A DNA stretch of 64,000 nt from Isoetes taiwanensis. Taxonomy: Eukaryota; Streptophyta; Lycopodiopsida; Isoetales; Isoetaceae. The notes under the pieces were generated by a model. It did not search any database. It was not told the DNA's origin and saw only the letters and a list, made by a program, of their open reading frames with translations. The stretch spans positions 871,910 through 935,909 of the forward strand of contig JAJEKV010000147.1 in assembly GCA_021234155.1 (NCBI GenBank), read 5' to 3'. Shown here piece after piece: positions 46,529 to 60,200 of the stretch. The stretch's first letter is position 1; every line of letters starts with the position of its first letter. The translations under genes and the position numbers were made by a program.

Positions 46529-47468
46529 GGTCGGCACAGTCAGAACCTGCAAAGGGTCTATTAGTGAGGTCAACATTCTTACACCTAATGAGGTAATCTC
46601 ATTTCCTTGATCTGTTTTTTTGTTTGTTGCTTGACATTTTATAAGCAGCAATACTTGTCATGTTCATTTTGCAGATGATGGCGCAACAAAATCCGAAGTG
46701 GCTGAGCTCAATGGTCTTGCCCCTTCTTTAGCTTCTCGCATCTCTAATGAAGCTTTTAGCTTTATTTCGATGTTGTCACCGATCAAGTAAGATTGTCAGA
46801 GATTTTACATTTTAAATATTACCAGAAAGTAATGCTTCAAAGTTTGTCCACTACAGACTTGTTGATTCAAAAGGCATTGTTGAGCTGGAACTAAAGTATA
46901 AGGACTATGAAATATCAATCAGAAAGCAAGAGGCCTTTCCTACGCCTTCGCCTCAAAGCTTTCCTGGACCTCATGTTATGGCTCATACAATGTATCCATA
47001 CCCAAAGATTTCAATCAATGCCCGCTCAAGTCCGGCCGGTTCTGCTTTGCTCCTTCTACCATTGCCACTACAACTGAGGATGCACTGCCATCTTTGCCTC
47101 CACCTCCTTTTGCACCTGTAAATGAATTCCCGCCAATGCTTTCACCAATGGCAGGAACCTTTTACAGGACTTCTGGATCTGGAGAGCCTCCATTTGTGAA
47201 GGTAATGACTCATTCCTTTTATTAAGATGTTTTCACTGCATCTGTGATATGCCTCAATTTTTCTTCTCCCCATAATACTGTAAAATTATATAATGCCTTT
47301 ACTTTTCCAACATATCCTTGGATTATGCCATTCCTTGTGAAGTTGCAAAACTAAAACATCTTCTGAATTTACATTCAACTTTTCCTGTTCTTTAGTTATG
47401 TTTTTTAACCTTGACTTTGTTCCCATTTTCAGGTTGGAGACAAAATTCAGAAAGGCCAAGTCGTGGAC
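46529..47468 (+). pseudogene. Biotin carboxyl carrier protein (acetyl-CoA carboxylase BCCP) pseudogene
   Basis: Exon-like pieces: 46529-46592; 46675-46786 (LASRISNEAFSFISMLSPIK); 46857-47201 (LVDSKGIVELELKYKDYEIS, IRKQEAFP, and after a frameshift LPSLPPPPFAPVNEFPPML, then SPMAGTFYRTSGSGEPPFVK); and 47433-47468 (VGDKIQKGQVV). This is the order of plant plastid BCCP, the subunit that carries biotin during malonyl-CoA formation. The biotinylation site (EAMKLMNE in the family) and all later sequence are absent; after KGQVV the frame runs into unrelated residues. The third piece is 345 nt and does not keep phase, so there is a frameshift near 47035. It cannot make a working carrier. Confidence 0.87.
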
Positions 47469-49978
47469 TTAAATCTGCATATTGCAAATAGAAGTATATG
47501 GGCCACCTTATTTTTTTCATGCATAGATTCCATACTGCCGTGAAAAGTGTCATCTCTTCTCTTCTAATTGATTTTGATGTGACAGTTTTAAAAGCATTGG
47601 AGTGTCAATGTTACATTATCTCTTCGTTTCTGTTTGAAGGAAGTTCATGGACAAATATTTTGCTTAACCTTTCTAAGTATGCAGTACCCTATATTCTGCA
47701 AAATGCTGGCACAGGACATCAATCCCATGTGCAATTGCAGTTTGGAGAGATGGGTCAGCTTTGAGTTGTTTATTTCTCTTTGATATGGTGTATATGGAAT
47801 CTTCTTATAAGCATCATCTTCATATATTCGTTCTTATTTCAGAATGACTTTAATCCTCAACTGGAGCTCTTAGTGTAAGCTATCACATGAAATTTAGTGA
47901 CAGTTGAGATCCATGTCCCTTAAGTTTCTTCTTACAAATCCGTTTGCATATGTGAACTCCATGCGTGTTGTGCATGTGAAAACTGTATTCAAAGCTTCCT
48001 ATTAACGCTTCACTAAAAGGATTATCCATTCAAATATAATAAAGATGCAAAGTAAATATTTACTTTGTATGTTTGCAAGGAGGTTCTTCAATGCCAAACA
48101 CTAGTTTGCTTCTGGGGTGTACATGAAAGGAGTGTCTTTAAGTAGCATAGCAGGATTTAATAGACCTGATATGAAATGCATATTTGCAAGGTTGCAAGGG
48201 TAATAAGTTTGCATTCATCTTTATATGACCAAATTCCTTGGATTTACCTAGATGTGTCTACCTCTGGCATAGAAGAATAAGTTGATGGAGTATGATGCCT
48301 AATAAATTTGACCTAACTAAAGTCTCTATGTGTGCGTAACAAGCATAAGAGTTTACAAAAGGAAAGAAAAAAGGGACCTTCATGACATTGCATAACTCGA
48401 CCACAGCCCCTGGCGTGCCTTTTTGCTAGTTTTTTTTTTTTTTTTTTTTTTTTTTACAAGAACTTACTCAATTGTTTTAGGATATGGTCTATGGTTTCAA
48501 GAATTCTCATTTTTACATCTATATCAAATTCCCCTGGAACCCCCTGTTATTGTCCTACATGTTAATATCTCCCACCCACAAAAATGAGCACTCTTGAATG
48601 CAAGCAGGACAATTTGTAACATACACGAGTTTTTGTTGTTGGCTTGTAAGTAAACACCAGACCTAACTAGTAATGCACAATCGATTCTAATAATATAGAA
48701 CCAAGTCTTGTTGGCCAGTCCATGGGTTTTGGAGTTTGGTTATAAATAAAATCTAAATGATGCTGCAAAATTATTTGAGTTTTGCTCTGGTTCAAATCTC
48801 TATAAAATCTACATGTTGCTACAAAATTATTCGAGTGCATAATACAAATATCATATTTTTCTTTTTTCGATTGTTATCATAGGATGTGAATTGAGAATGT
48901 GATATCAACAGAATTTCTAAGAAGGACCTTAAATCAAATGAAGAAAGATAGCATAGTTCGAACAAATATATCACAGTTGGCCTATAAGGCACAGTTTTAG
49001 GAATGGCAAGCCTTAAAAAACAGGTATAGCCAGTCATTCGCATAGAACCGAACCACTTAAAATGATCAGACACTTTGAAATCTGTCGAAGTATGATCTTC
49101 AAATATGAATAACAAGAAAGTCTTAAAATGCATCAAATACTTAAGTATTATTATGTCCTTTGTTACAGTTTTTCAGAATGGGACGAGACATTTGCTAGAT
49201 TAGAATATTTTAGCCAAGTGCATCTTAGAGATATTGTTAAAATCAATTAAAGATAAATGATTTGGGGCAACACCAGTCAAATGCTATTACAAATGCCATT
49301 GACATGTGAGTCTTTAAATTTAATGGCAAAATCTTACCTTTGAGTGTTGAAATCAAACAAGCCTTCAAAATGCTGCCCAGAACAATGCTCTTGTCAATAA
49401 AAAAAAGATGATTGGTTCGAGCAAGATAAAATGATCCAATGCATGCATTTCATTATACCCCAGAAAAAGTGCAGGGGACCCAACCCTAACTGAAGTGCAA
49501 TAGAATATTATTTTCATTTTCGCATCTAGCTCTGTTCCATAGTGATTTTATCCAGGCTCGTATAAAATCCTTTTTTTTTATCTAATGTCGTTTTAGACAG
49601 AAGCTATGACTTGTGAACTTATTCTGTCACTGTTTGACAACACTCTTATTACTACCATGGATTTTTGCTCGAAAACCCTTCAGGGCGGGGTTTTTAACGT
49701 AGTCAGTAGTAAGTCTGCTACGCCCTTTTATTGAATCCCATAGGCTGATTGGTCTCGGTGGACGATAAAAATCATTCTATTCTTAACAAGTTTGGCTTGA
49801 TAATGGGTGTTGATTTTGTATAATGGCGTATTCTAGGTCATCAATCCAAAATTGTTGTAAATTAAATAAGACAACGTGGCAAGTTTTCTAACCTACTAGC
49901 AAACCAAGCCCATCATTGTTTTTTTTTTTTTTTTGAAGAACTGTGTCATAAGTTCAAACTACTCAAATGATTTATGAC
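47469..49978. other. AT-rich non-coding DNA
   Basis: No gene or large repeat is recognised. There are poly-T runs at about 48429-48456 and 49917-49934, and a 105-codon minus-strand frame at 48819-49136 without any known domain. The poly-T runs could be tails of minus-strand retroposons, but I see no matching coding sequence. Confidence 0.5.
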
Positions 49979-50240
49979 TGTGACGCTCCCCGAATCCATA
50001 CGATGCTCCCATCATATAAATACGGGAAATTCCCCTCCCATGGCGACTCCATCACCACGGAAAGGCCCTCCGTCTGACTCGGACCACTTGTGATGGCCAA
50101 GTGTTCGAGTGAAGGACACGGAGGTGTCATTCGTCCCACAAACCTCTTTTTTGTGCTCGGTACATAGACTGCTAATATTACCCAGATAGTCGAGGCCTCT
50201 CCAATGAGGAAAATGACTGGGTTCATCCAGAGGCATGGCT
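49979..50240. repeat. Possible solo or partial LTR end
   Basis: GC-richer block starting TGTGACGCTCCCCG. On minus it ends GGAGCGTCACA, a TG/CA-compatible LTR edge, and it lies on the 3' side of a minus-strand gag remnant. I found no second copy in the window, so this is a weak call. Confidence 0.3.
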
Positions 50241-51075
50241 TTTTAAAGGCGATTTTGCAAAGGTTTCAAGTTTCTCTTTTACTGCAGGAACTCTAGATTG
50301 CAGATGGTTGCATCATGGCAGTGACACTATATCATAGTATGCCGAATTTAGAAATCATTCTTTATTCACACACATGTAGTTGATTATACATTATACACGG
50401 GCATAGACATAGACAAGTTCTACTTCTTCTTTTAATATAATACACACTTATAATTCTCGCACTGTTTAATAGAAACTCATTCCAATAATATTAACTTCTG
50501 TGTATATGTCTATTATATTCTTCCTTCAGTTTACAATTCGTTTTATTACAGTTAGCCCTGATTTAATTTTGTATCAAAAATTTGCAGTTTTATTTTATTA
50601 CAGTTTAACAACTCGTATATTGCTATCCTCAGTGTTTTGCATGCCCATCACATTTATAGTTATCCTTTAATACAATTATATATTATACTATATCTCACAT
50701 GTTTACATATAAATACTTTAACATTAATTACACACACACACGTTCTTCATCATTTATTATTCATAACCTTTTTATAATCATAATCTAAGTCTCGTTATTC
50801 ATTCAATAGTTTGTATATAACACATACATAATTATATTTCCCATTCTATTATATTTAACACTGCATTCACTCTACACTTTATTATATCAATATTTTCTTT
50901 CTACCATATTTTAGAATATGTTTCTTCTTTTGACTATCTCGCTTCTTTCCAGACCTACACTGTCTATTTTAACCATACTTTACTTCCACATGTGCACACA
51001 TATTAATTCATTAGTTATATCTGTACATTTATCAACCATACATACATTGTTATATTTACATCGGACAGATACATC
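50241..51075. other. Very AT-rich non-coding DNA
   Basis: Strongly pyrimidine/AT-rich on plus, with short CACACA and TATA runs. No gene is recognised. Confidence 0.5.
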
Positions 51076-51378
51076 TCACAGAGACATTCTACGGGGCACC
51101 GTTAAGTTGATCTCGCCTGGGTCGATGTCCGCCGTTGCTATGGCCATGCAATCTTCCTGTATCACAGAAGGGCAGCTGTGACTACGGTGTCCACGGCAGA
51201 AGCATCGAAAGCATGCCTGGTCCTTCCTGAGCCTGTTATATGATGATGGTTGAGCAAGTCCTGGACTCTTGCTTGAAGTAGAAGTGTTGAACGCTGGGAA
51301 TAAGGAGTGGTAAGGTATCCTTATTTTGGACAGATAGTCGAGAGAATCGGTATGACGAAGTTTTGTTATCCGATTGAA
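51076..51378 (-). pseudogene. Retrotransposon gag fragment with one zinc knuckle
   Basis: One open minus frame of about 100 codons reads DSLDYLSKIRIPYHSLFPAF, a Ser-rich linker, then YNRLRKDQACFRCFCRGHRSHSC and IQEDCMAIATADI before a stop. CFRCFCRGHRSHSC is a CX2CX4HX4C knuckle. No RT or integrase is found downstream, so the element is deleted or heavily decayed. Ty3/gypsy origin is likely but not shown. Confidence 0.65.
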
Positions 51379-53600
51379 TCACTGGAGTTAATAATTACGA
51401 GGATTGATTTATCGTGCGGCATATATTGCCATTCAACGTAGAAGGAGACTGGATATAGCACCATGAAAGTGAGGGAGAATTGGTATATGATTATCTACCA
51501 TAGACCACGTTAGAGAAGTATTATACTAATGTGGAAACTGGATTATAAGTACTAAGATTATGAAAGGGAGATCACTTTAGAAGTGTAGGTTTTGACAATG
51601 GTGGTGAAGGTATAGAATGCTTATGCTATATAAGCTAGAGGATGAATGGCGTATACAACGCAGATCCATAAATTACGAATTATAAAATTACGCATACGTT
51701 GCGTTTCATAAGGAGATTGATGTTCCTGAGGTGTGCAATAAAGATGCAAGGGTATGCATGAGTAGGATGACCACGTAGCAACGTGGATACGCTTAATGAC
51801 ATTGGCCAAATGCATGGCCATTATACATGGCACAAGTTAAGGAAATGGACACATCATATCTCCACTGTGAGTATCGAGACACTGAATAAAAGAGTGGAAC
51901 GTAGTTTCCACACAAGGTCAAGAGAGTCAAGGTCGAACTGAATAAAGGTGGGATTAAGCATTCTATAAGACCGTCGGAATGGAAGACGACAATTGCTAGC
52001 AGAAGGCGCAATCATCTGAAAGCTGCAAGGTATGTTGGAGCTTTGGTGAAGTTATACTATGAAGGAAAGTTGTCCTCCAAGTAATGATACATCAGGGAGG
52101 GAAGTAACGTACCCACATGGTAAGTGTGAGACGAGAGGAGTATGAACAAGGTAGGTGCCCAATGAACATCTCACCAAGGAGAATGTGCTCCGGACTTGGT
52201 ATCGTGTGTGTATCCCGAGGAATAGCTCCGCATTGGAGTATGCGTACTAGGACCATTTAATGGTAAAACGTAACAAGAAAAAGAAAGGGTGTATAGTAGA
52301 ACTTTTAGTTCACAATCCATATGAATACGGAAATAATGAAGATAAGAGTTCCTATACTAGACGTTAAACATGTCCATTAGGAACTTAGGGTGGCCTCTCT
52401 CCCTATGGAACTTGTGACTAGAGCTTGAGGATCAAGGCAAACTAAGGTTAGAGAGTCTAAAAAGTGTGATATAAAAACCACAACATGTATATGGTACAAG
52501 ATGAACGAGTTGAGGAAATACATTCGCGACAAGTATGAACATAGCTAGGTGGCTATGTCAATAACTCACATATGAGTCTAGACTTAAGGTTGGCTCACAC
52601 ATGTTACTATATCACATAATTACACGATAGTGATTGTGGATGTAGTATCAAATACTACACTAGTGAGGATATCAAGGATGTCGACTGTGACATTCAGATG
52701 TATGTCACATTGGAAGATAGTTGAATATTCGTACAGGGCGAGTGAAATATTACTTGACAAGGTTTAAGGAATAAGCATAATGATATGCTTATATATGAAG
52801 ATATTGGATTAGGTATGATCTACCAGAGATAAGTATTCAAGTTATCCCAATGGTTGGACTTGACTATCTTAGATACATCGTACTAAGGGATATGAAAGGA
52901 GTTTAAATCGGGGAAAATAGCTAGAGTAAGTCTAGCATATACGGTGATGTTATAGGGAGGATGGTTGGAACGGTGTTGGAATAACAGATAATGGGAAGTT
53001 AACTACTCAAAAGTTCTAGATACCAGTGAATTAATTCAACATTATAAGCTGAGAGTATCTATTGGGTTTTGGAAATAACAAGATGTATTAAATATCGCGT
53101 CCAATGATGGAAGAAGAGAAGGATGGCAACTTTGCCGATCATCCCCTTAGGCTGACTGACAAGAGGGTTAAAAACGTAGGAATTTGAAGTCCCAATGAAA
53201 ACCAAGACGAGGTGTATAGATTAGAAGGGGTGAGATTACATAGACCAATAGTCCATATATCCTAAGAGTTACCCTACTCACGGGGGTTATTATAGACACT
53301 GAAGTAGAAGCTGGAGGATCCCTGGCCTTGAGGTATAGACCTCTTATAGATTATGACTTTAAGACTAGGTTCGAACATAGAGGTGTTCTATTATGAGATC
53401 GAGAGGTTATAATGTCTCCGTCTCATTATGAGGGAGCCAAAGATGACAACATTTGAAATCGATCAAATGTTGAAGTTGAACAGTCTGCCTTCATTTTTTT
53501 CAATGATAAGCTACACAGGTTCTTGATTGTAAGAACCTCCAGCAAGCCTTTGGGCCACTTTTTCAATGCAACTAGAAGAATCAAAGCCTCTTAATATTTT
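51379..53600. other. Decayed, probably retroelement-derived DNA
   Basis: Long purine-rich plus strand with no open frame of note. Its position next to the gag fragment suggests the decayed 5' part of the same minus-strand element; I could not recognise protein motifs in it. Confidence 0.35.
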
Positions 53601-56600
53601 CTTTCTTAGCTCTTGCCCTATTCCAAGTGCAAGAAGTTCATCTTATTGCTCACCATAGCTGAAGGAGAGAACTGTGTGCAAGGTGCCAACAAGGTCTTGT
53701 ATGTAATTTGCACTAATGTTATTTATGCCGAGGAAAATACATCTCTCCAGAATATTCCCTCGGTGGGTCCACTAGACTCAACGCACTCAACGGTATTGCG
53801 GCTTCGCCACCTAGACGCTGCCTCATCTGACAAAGCTGCCTCGAAACTTTTTCTCAAGGTGTATTTTCCCAAGTACATAGACGAATTGTTTGTACGAATA
53901 ACACAATCCCCCCTTTATTGCGATGCCTCTTTCAATAGTCAAAGCAGAAACCAATGTTGCAAAAGGCAAGTCGCACGTTGTAGGATAATATGTTGTTTTT
54001 ATGATATAGGATGGTAGGTATAAGGTTATTATTTATTGCACCTACGATGGCAACATGGCCAAAGTGCTAAAGTCGTGCTTCGTGCAAGGATTTGTAAAAG
54101 GAAAAGGGGGGGAGTGTTGAGAGCTTGAGAAGTGGTGCAATGAAATACCTGGATATGATATTCGGACAAACAGACATCTACCTTCCTCCTCCTCTATCAG
54201 AAGATGAGGCATGGCCTTTAGGGCTGCGCCATGCCGCCAGAGCTCAACAAGCACTCGAAGATTGGGACTTAGAAGAGGTGCATTTCTCTAACCTTTTCAT
54301 TCTTTGGATCTAAAATTAGACCTTCGCTCTAAGCATGTCTTATTAAAATTATGCTACACTTTAAATTACACTTTAAATTACGCCTTCGAGGACATAATCT
54401 TGCTAGAAACTTGTTTGCTATGAGAGGACCTTTTTGTTCCATGAAAAATAATCCCATAGTTAAATGATTAACTTTTAGGTTTCAAGCACCGCAAATGTGG
54501 CATGATTGGCTCCTAGCTAAAATTGCACATATTTTTTTTATTTTTTATTTTTTTTTTGCATAGACAATTAAGCTGGCTATCCTCTCCTCCTTCAAAATCA
54601 AGCGCTATTTTTTACGTCCACTAAAGACTAACTGATATATGTACAAGACATCCATTTTGATTATTGGGTACTGTGTACTTGTCACCATGTAACATATCTA
54701 TGATTTAGTTGTTTCAATGGTTGCAAGCAAACGTGGTAATCCACGTGCACTTATGTAATTACTACAGTTTACGTAGCATAGGATATCTAATAGTTTGTAA
54801 GTCTTCCCATTTTTGTTTACTAGATATTGAGCCAATACCATACAAACTTCGCTATCTTCCAAAATTATTCATCATTTTCCAGAGAATAGAATTCTATTCT
54901 ACCCCATTCTATTCTACCCCATTCTATTGCTTGATATTACAAAAGGTTGGCAGTGCCATCTCAAAATTATGATGTATCAATGTTATTGGTGCATTAAACG
55001 GAGTGGCTCAAACCTTGAATAACATCTTCAGCCGTGATAGTCAAGGTGAGTCCTGTCTGTTGTGGTACATTAAATGGCATCCTTTGAGGATCTGTGTTAA
55101 GTACTGCATCCACTGATCTGTAGATATATATTTAGGAGCTTGCATGGACTTATATAAGACTCTTTTCCAAACTGTCTTAAGATTTCGTGTAAGAAGGACA
55201 TGTCATGTTGATGTTGCGCCATGTATGGAGCCTTCTTTCTTTCAAGAAAAGCCCTATACTAGTTCTTCGCTTGGATACAAAATGGGATCAACCACCAACC
55301 TAAGTAGTCTCTTAAGCTCTTTACATTGATCATCAAACCATGCATTCTGAGGAAAGTGGATCTCCTTGGTCTTCTCCTTCCAAGGCAGCTCTCTGACTTT
55401 GTCAAAAGAACTGTGACAATCTTTCCTTTTTGCTGCTCTAGAATGGGAAGCTGTAATATATCAGGAAGCTCCTCCGACGGTAGTTGGGCATACACCTCAT
55501 CTTTTCTATTATCCAACATCACCAGAATATGCCATAAATATACTAAAATATACCACAGATATACTTATAGTTCTACATGACATTCACCACTAGTTACAAC
55601 ATTGGAGAACTTATAGGTCTAACACAATCCTGGCCAATATTTACAAGACTCGAAATATTAGCATTAATTGAGCATAATTAATTGTATTATGGTTGAACTC
55701 TTGTATTATGCCTCGTGAATCATGGGATCCTAGCATATTGCATGGAATATATCAAGATATGCAATCTTGGTCGTGGAGCCCAACGTTTGACAGGGTCAAA
55801 CGATGATATTGTTCTATAATTTAGGGCTTCACAACCTTATAGCAGATAAAATTAATACAAGCTTGAGAGGCAGATACACGATACAGAATATGTGTACTAG
55901 AGTACAACACTGCCTTTTGCTATGTTGTTATGCGCAACTTGCAGTGCTCCGATTGCGATGAAGTTGAACGGCCCTTCAGCTTGCTGTGCTCTAGCATCAA
56001 GGCTTGGCATCAACATCTGATGCACATATGGTTAAAATGGCAGGATATGATTTCAAACCATTACACAACACCCGTGGAATTGAACCCCGTGCCAAACTAG
56101 ATAGCACCAAAGAGGCTTAAGATGACATGCCTCAAGAAAACATGAAGAATCTGCTTGGGCAAAATAACATGCACCTATGCCTTGCTCCGTTACAAATGCA
56201 TCACCCCTATTATAAATACAAAGAAAGAAAAAAACTTGAAACCCTGGATGCTCTTCAATTGAAGCCCTTGCTTAAGGCCCTCTACATAGGCTGGGAAAAG
56301 CACTCAGCACAAGCTCTGAGTCTTCTACATCCCACGAAAAACTATTTGGATAAGGCTCTTCAAACGAATTAGTGCGGCCTTCATGCTGCAACTCTAACCC
56401 CTTATAACTTCGCCCACATGCCACGTTATCTTTTCTATGTATTTTCATATGAATACACCCCACTAACCATTGCAAATTATAAGTCTTGAATCGCAAATGT
56501 TATCTAAATACATACAATAAAAATGCCAAAAAAAAAATTGAATCGATTTGGGATTTATCGTCTACGGAGGCCAAACACCGAGCCTTCGAATTGAAGTTTG

Positions 56601-57208
56601 TGCATTAGGCTATAATACTAGCCACCTAAAGGCGGCAAAGGGCGCCACGTGTACCTAAGATTAGGTTTCTGATAGTGCAAAAAATATCTGAAGCGCGGAA
56701 TTTTGTACTGATATTTCTTTTTTGTGTATTATTCGAATTATCAAAGCAGTACGTGAATGGCCAGATGCCCCTCCCAGCAACCAGGAGCCTATCGTTCCCG
56801 TCCATATTTTTCTGCGCTGTAACAAGCTCTGAACTCCCTTTAGCTCAGAAAGGAAACGATGTCCATGTGAAAGCTTGGTTTGATTCGGGCGTGGAGGCCA
56901 CTCTGCATTGCAGGGCGCAATCATCTTGCTGCACTGGGAATTCAACAAAAAGAATTCATCCGACCAGGCCAATTCTCGTCATTTTGTAATCTTTTCTTTC
57001 TGTCAATTTGCTGGATAGAGATGATTGCTTTCCCCAGTCAAATGAACTTGGGCAGTTTGTCTGATCCGGTGTTCTAATCTATAATTTTTTCCCCCGCAAA
57101 AGTGCTTTGTGCTTCCCAGAGCTTCCCCACTTTTGTGCTATAAAGCTTAGATAATTTAAACTTTCCTGCTCTGCATTTGTATAACTCTTGCAGCTTTGGC
57201 TGAATTCG
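53601..57208. other. Intergenic DNA and probable 5' region of the phosphatase gene
   Basis: Open frames at 53613-54017 (+), 54125-54313 (+, containing DMIFGQTDIYLPPPLSEDEA) and 55259-55522 (minus) have no domain I know; the second looks most like true protein and might be an exon fragment. A short TTCTATTCTACCCCA repeat occurs at 54891-54925. The stretch TATAACTCTTGCAG just before 57195 could be the acceptor of a 5' UTR intron of the following gene. Confidence 0.4.
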
Positions 57209-60200
57209 ATGGCTCTGTGTAGAAATCGATTATCTATTTCAACTTTTCCTTCTGTTCTAAGCTATCCGCAAGCTACAGAGGTTGAAAATCTTCTCCGCTG
57301 TGGTTTTCTTGGAAGTCATTTATCATGCCCACTAAACCACGCATTTAGATCCGCAGATCTAGTTCGAATTGCTGCAAGAAGCTCATTAGGACTCTACACG
57401 GCGCAATCTGTCAGAGCTGCCATGTCTTATTCCTCGTTAATGTGCTTGGATTTGCTGCTCAGGCAGACGGATGTACCAAATTTGCTTGATTGTTACTCTT
57501 TGCTAAAAGGTGAGCAATCCTTCTCGTACCTCAGAGACAGAGCTGGGAGTCACAGCCCAATATGTCGAGCTCAAGCTGGTAGTGCAAGTCCGGTCAGTGA
57601 CGCTGAGAAGGAAGCTTGGGATAAAAGACAGGTATTTTTTAGCCATCAAGCAGACTACTCAAGTTTTAACCTTAATCTACTTTGGCCAGGAAACAATAAT
57701 AATCAAGCATTTAGGTGTACACTGGTTGCACTTCAGTAGGGTCGAGTTACCAACTGCAAATGTCTTTGTTTTATGTCTAAATTTAGATTATGGAACTTTT
57801 GTTTCAGAGTGGTGATAATAGTTGTCCCTAACTGCCTCTATCTTTTGCCAATTTGTGTTTGAAGTTAATATCCACATGGATTCTGCATTATGGGATTTGT
57901 ATCTTATCTTTTTCATTCCATTTTGTTGTCTCTGCAGGAAGAAGCAGGTGATAATGGCAAGAGTATATCGTCTTGGCAGTGGACTCTAAATTGGAATGAT
58001 ATAACTCCAAATATTGTTGTGGGATCATGCCCTCGAAGTGCTGAAGATGTGGTATGAGCTTTTGTTACTGTTTCCTTATAATGGCGGCATTGCATATTTT
58101 GAAAATTAAGTAACATTTTATTCTTGAAAGAAACCTAGAGATTCTGGTGTTATGTGTGATTCAATTTGTGTGCAACATGTTTTCCAGAGAAGCTTTAAGA
58201 ATAAGGCATTTTAACCACCAGAACGCAACAGTATAGGAATGTTTCTAATAGAAATGTACCTCAGAAGCATGTAAAAATTTCAAATTGGAGACATAAAAGC
58301 ATGAAAGCATTTGGGATTTCTTTCTGAAATTTGAGAATTTCTCCAAGCATCATCCTTTTTCTTACTAGTACCTTTCTTTTGAATAAAACATTCAAGCTAA
58401 CATGATTTACATGCTGTGGCATGCTTTAGGACCAAATTGTTGAAAAAGCTAATGTTGGCGCCATTTTAAACCTACAATCGAGTCTTTGCTTTGAAGCATT
58501 GAAGGTAAATGCATCATACAGAGAAGATTTCGTGGTTAATTCCTTCCTTCACAGGATAGTGCTCAAAATTTATCTGTTTCCTGGTAATATTGACGTGTAC
58601 ATCATTGATTAAACAATTAGCAGCAAATTAGTCACATAGCAAGGTACATAACACATCTTTGTACTCTGCAGATTCCCATCGACAGCATTTGTAGAAGAGC
58701 AGCTGAACGTGGAGTTTATTTAGCAAGGGTTTCAATACGAGACTTCGATCATGGAGATCAGGTAGGTCTTCATAGATTTCTCAAAACTACGATTTTGCAT
58801 TCAACTTAATAAAGCATTTCTTGTCCTGTATTCCTTGTTATTCTTTGCCATTCTATCTATTCGATATGGTTGCACAGCATAGGAACTTCAACGTGTTATA
58901 AATGAATATAGTCATCAGATACAGAAGTTCACCTTCTCCCTAACAATATATTAGTTGAACATCTATAATTGCTATGTTTGGTCACCATCTCCCTAGCAAT
59001 ACATTAGTCAAACTCCTTTACCATAGTTGGCATTAACAGGTTGGCCAGCACAGCACTAATAGCATGGTACATTGCTGGCTCTTCATGGGATGACAACCAT
59101 TCTTCGATTTCTCTATCCAATGTTCCTGACAAACGTTGTGGCAAGCCAACAGGACCATTACTCTCTCAGTTCATTACTTCATGGTGCTTTACCAGCCTTT
59201 AGTACCTACATGCACAAATAAGGAGGTTGGTATCTACCACATCTTACTTATCATATACAGTTTATTGCTATCTGATGGTTGGAGAGCTCCCTTCAGAAAT
59301 GAAATAAATCTGGTCTTCAGCAATCAAACATGTACTTATTGTACTCTTGAAAGCCGCCTGTTGTAAAAAAAAAACAGCCCAACAAAGTTTCGTCTGAGAC
59401 CCATTTTTCTTGCTAGTTTTTCCACATTATTCAGGGCCTCTGTGAGGATACGCCAGGGTTGTGAAAGCTGAAACTACATGCTCTTAAACGCTCCATGCGC
59501 CTGCAAAAAGAGATTCAACTTTTTAAACTTTCATAACTTTCTACATGTGAGATTTGGTGGAGATATAACTTGGAAGAAGCGTCTTCTCAAACTGATTATC
59601 ACATGTGAAAGCCTGCATCATGGCAGTTAATACTCATCAATTCATAAAATCTCATGTCATGGACCTACATTCAGGCTATTTCATTCCCCATTGAATAGAT
59701 GTAGTCCTGAGAAGTGCATGCAGCAACTCCACATGAAGAAGTTGGCTATATTATTCTACTTCACTGTCATTACATGGTTTAAAAACTTTGCATGTCAAGA
59801 ATATCTTTACGTGCCTCTGGGTCAAAAATATTAAGAGGCCCTTTCTGAGTCCGAATCAAAGTAGGAGAGCATCATCTATAGGAGACACCTTTTGGAGGTG
59901 AAACAGGTATGATAACGTTGAAGGTTGAGATATTATGCGAAGCACTTGATTATTGTCAAAGAGTGAAGAACTTGGATTCTATTTGTCTTTCATTTCAGGC
60001 AGGGGGTAAGGGGAAATCACACAAAAGGATGACAAAATGGGGTATTGAGATGGAAGACCTACCAATAACCATTATTAGCATAAGAGCTTATGTGGTGGAA
60101 AAATTGCTTTGTAGAACTTCGTAAGACTATTCGAATGATGGGTTAGGGATGAGAAAGAGAGCTTATATCCCAAAGACGGCTGAGTTCTCATATGTTATGG

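Noticed and set aside
37500-47500. Helitron carrying the gene fragments
   Set aside because: I looked for a hairpin followed by CTRR at the 3' side and a TC start and saw nothing convincing.
57510-57815. Alternative frame over the first phosphatase exon (SNPSRTSETELGV...)
   Set aside because: It looks protein-like, but its phase at the 57631 donor would not join the second exon frame, while the frame from 57209 joins it exactly.
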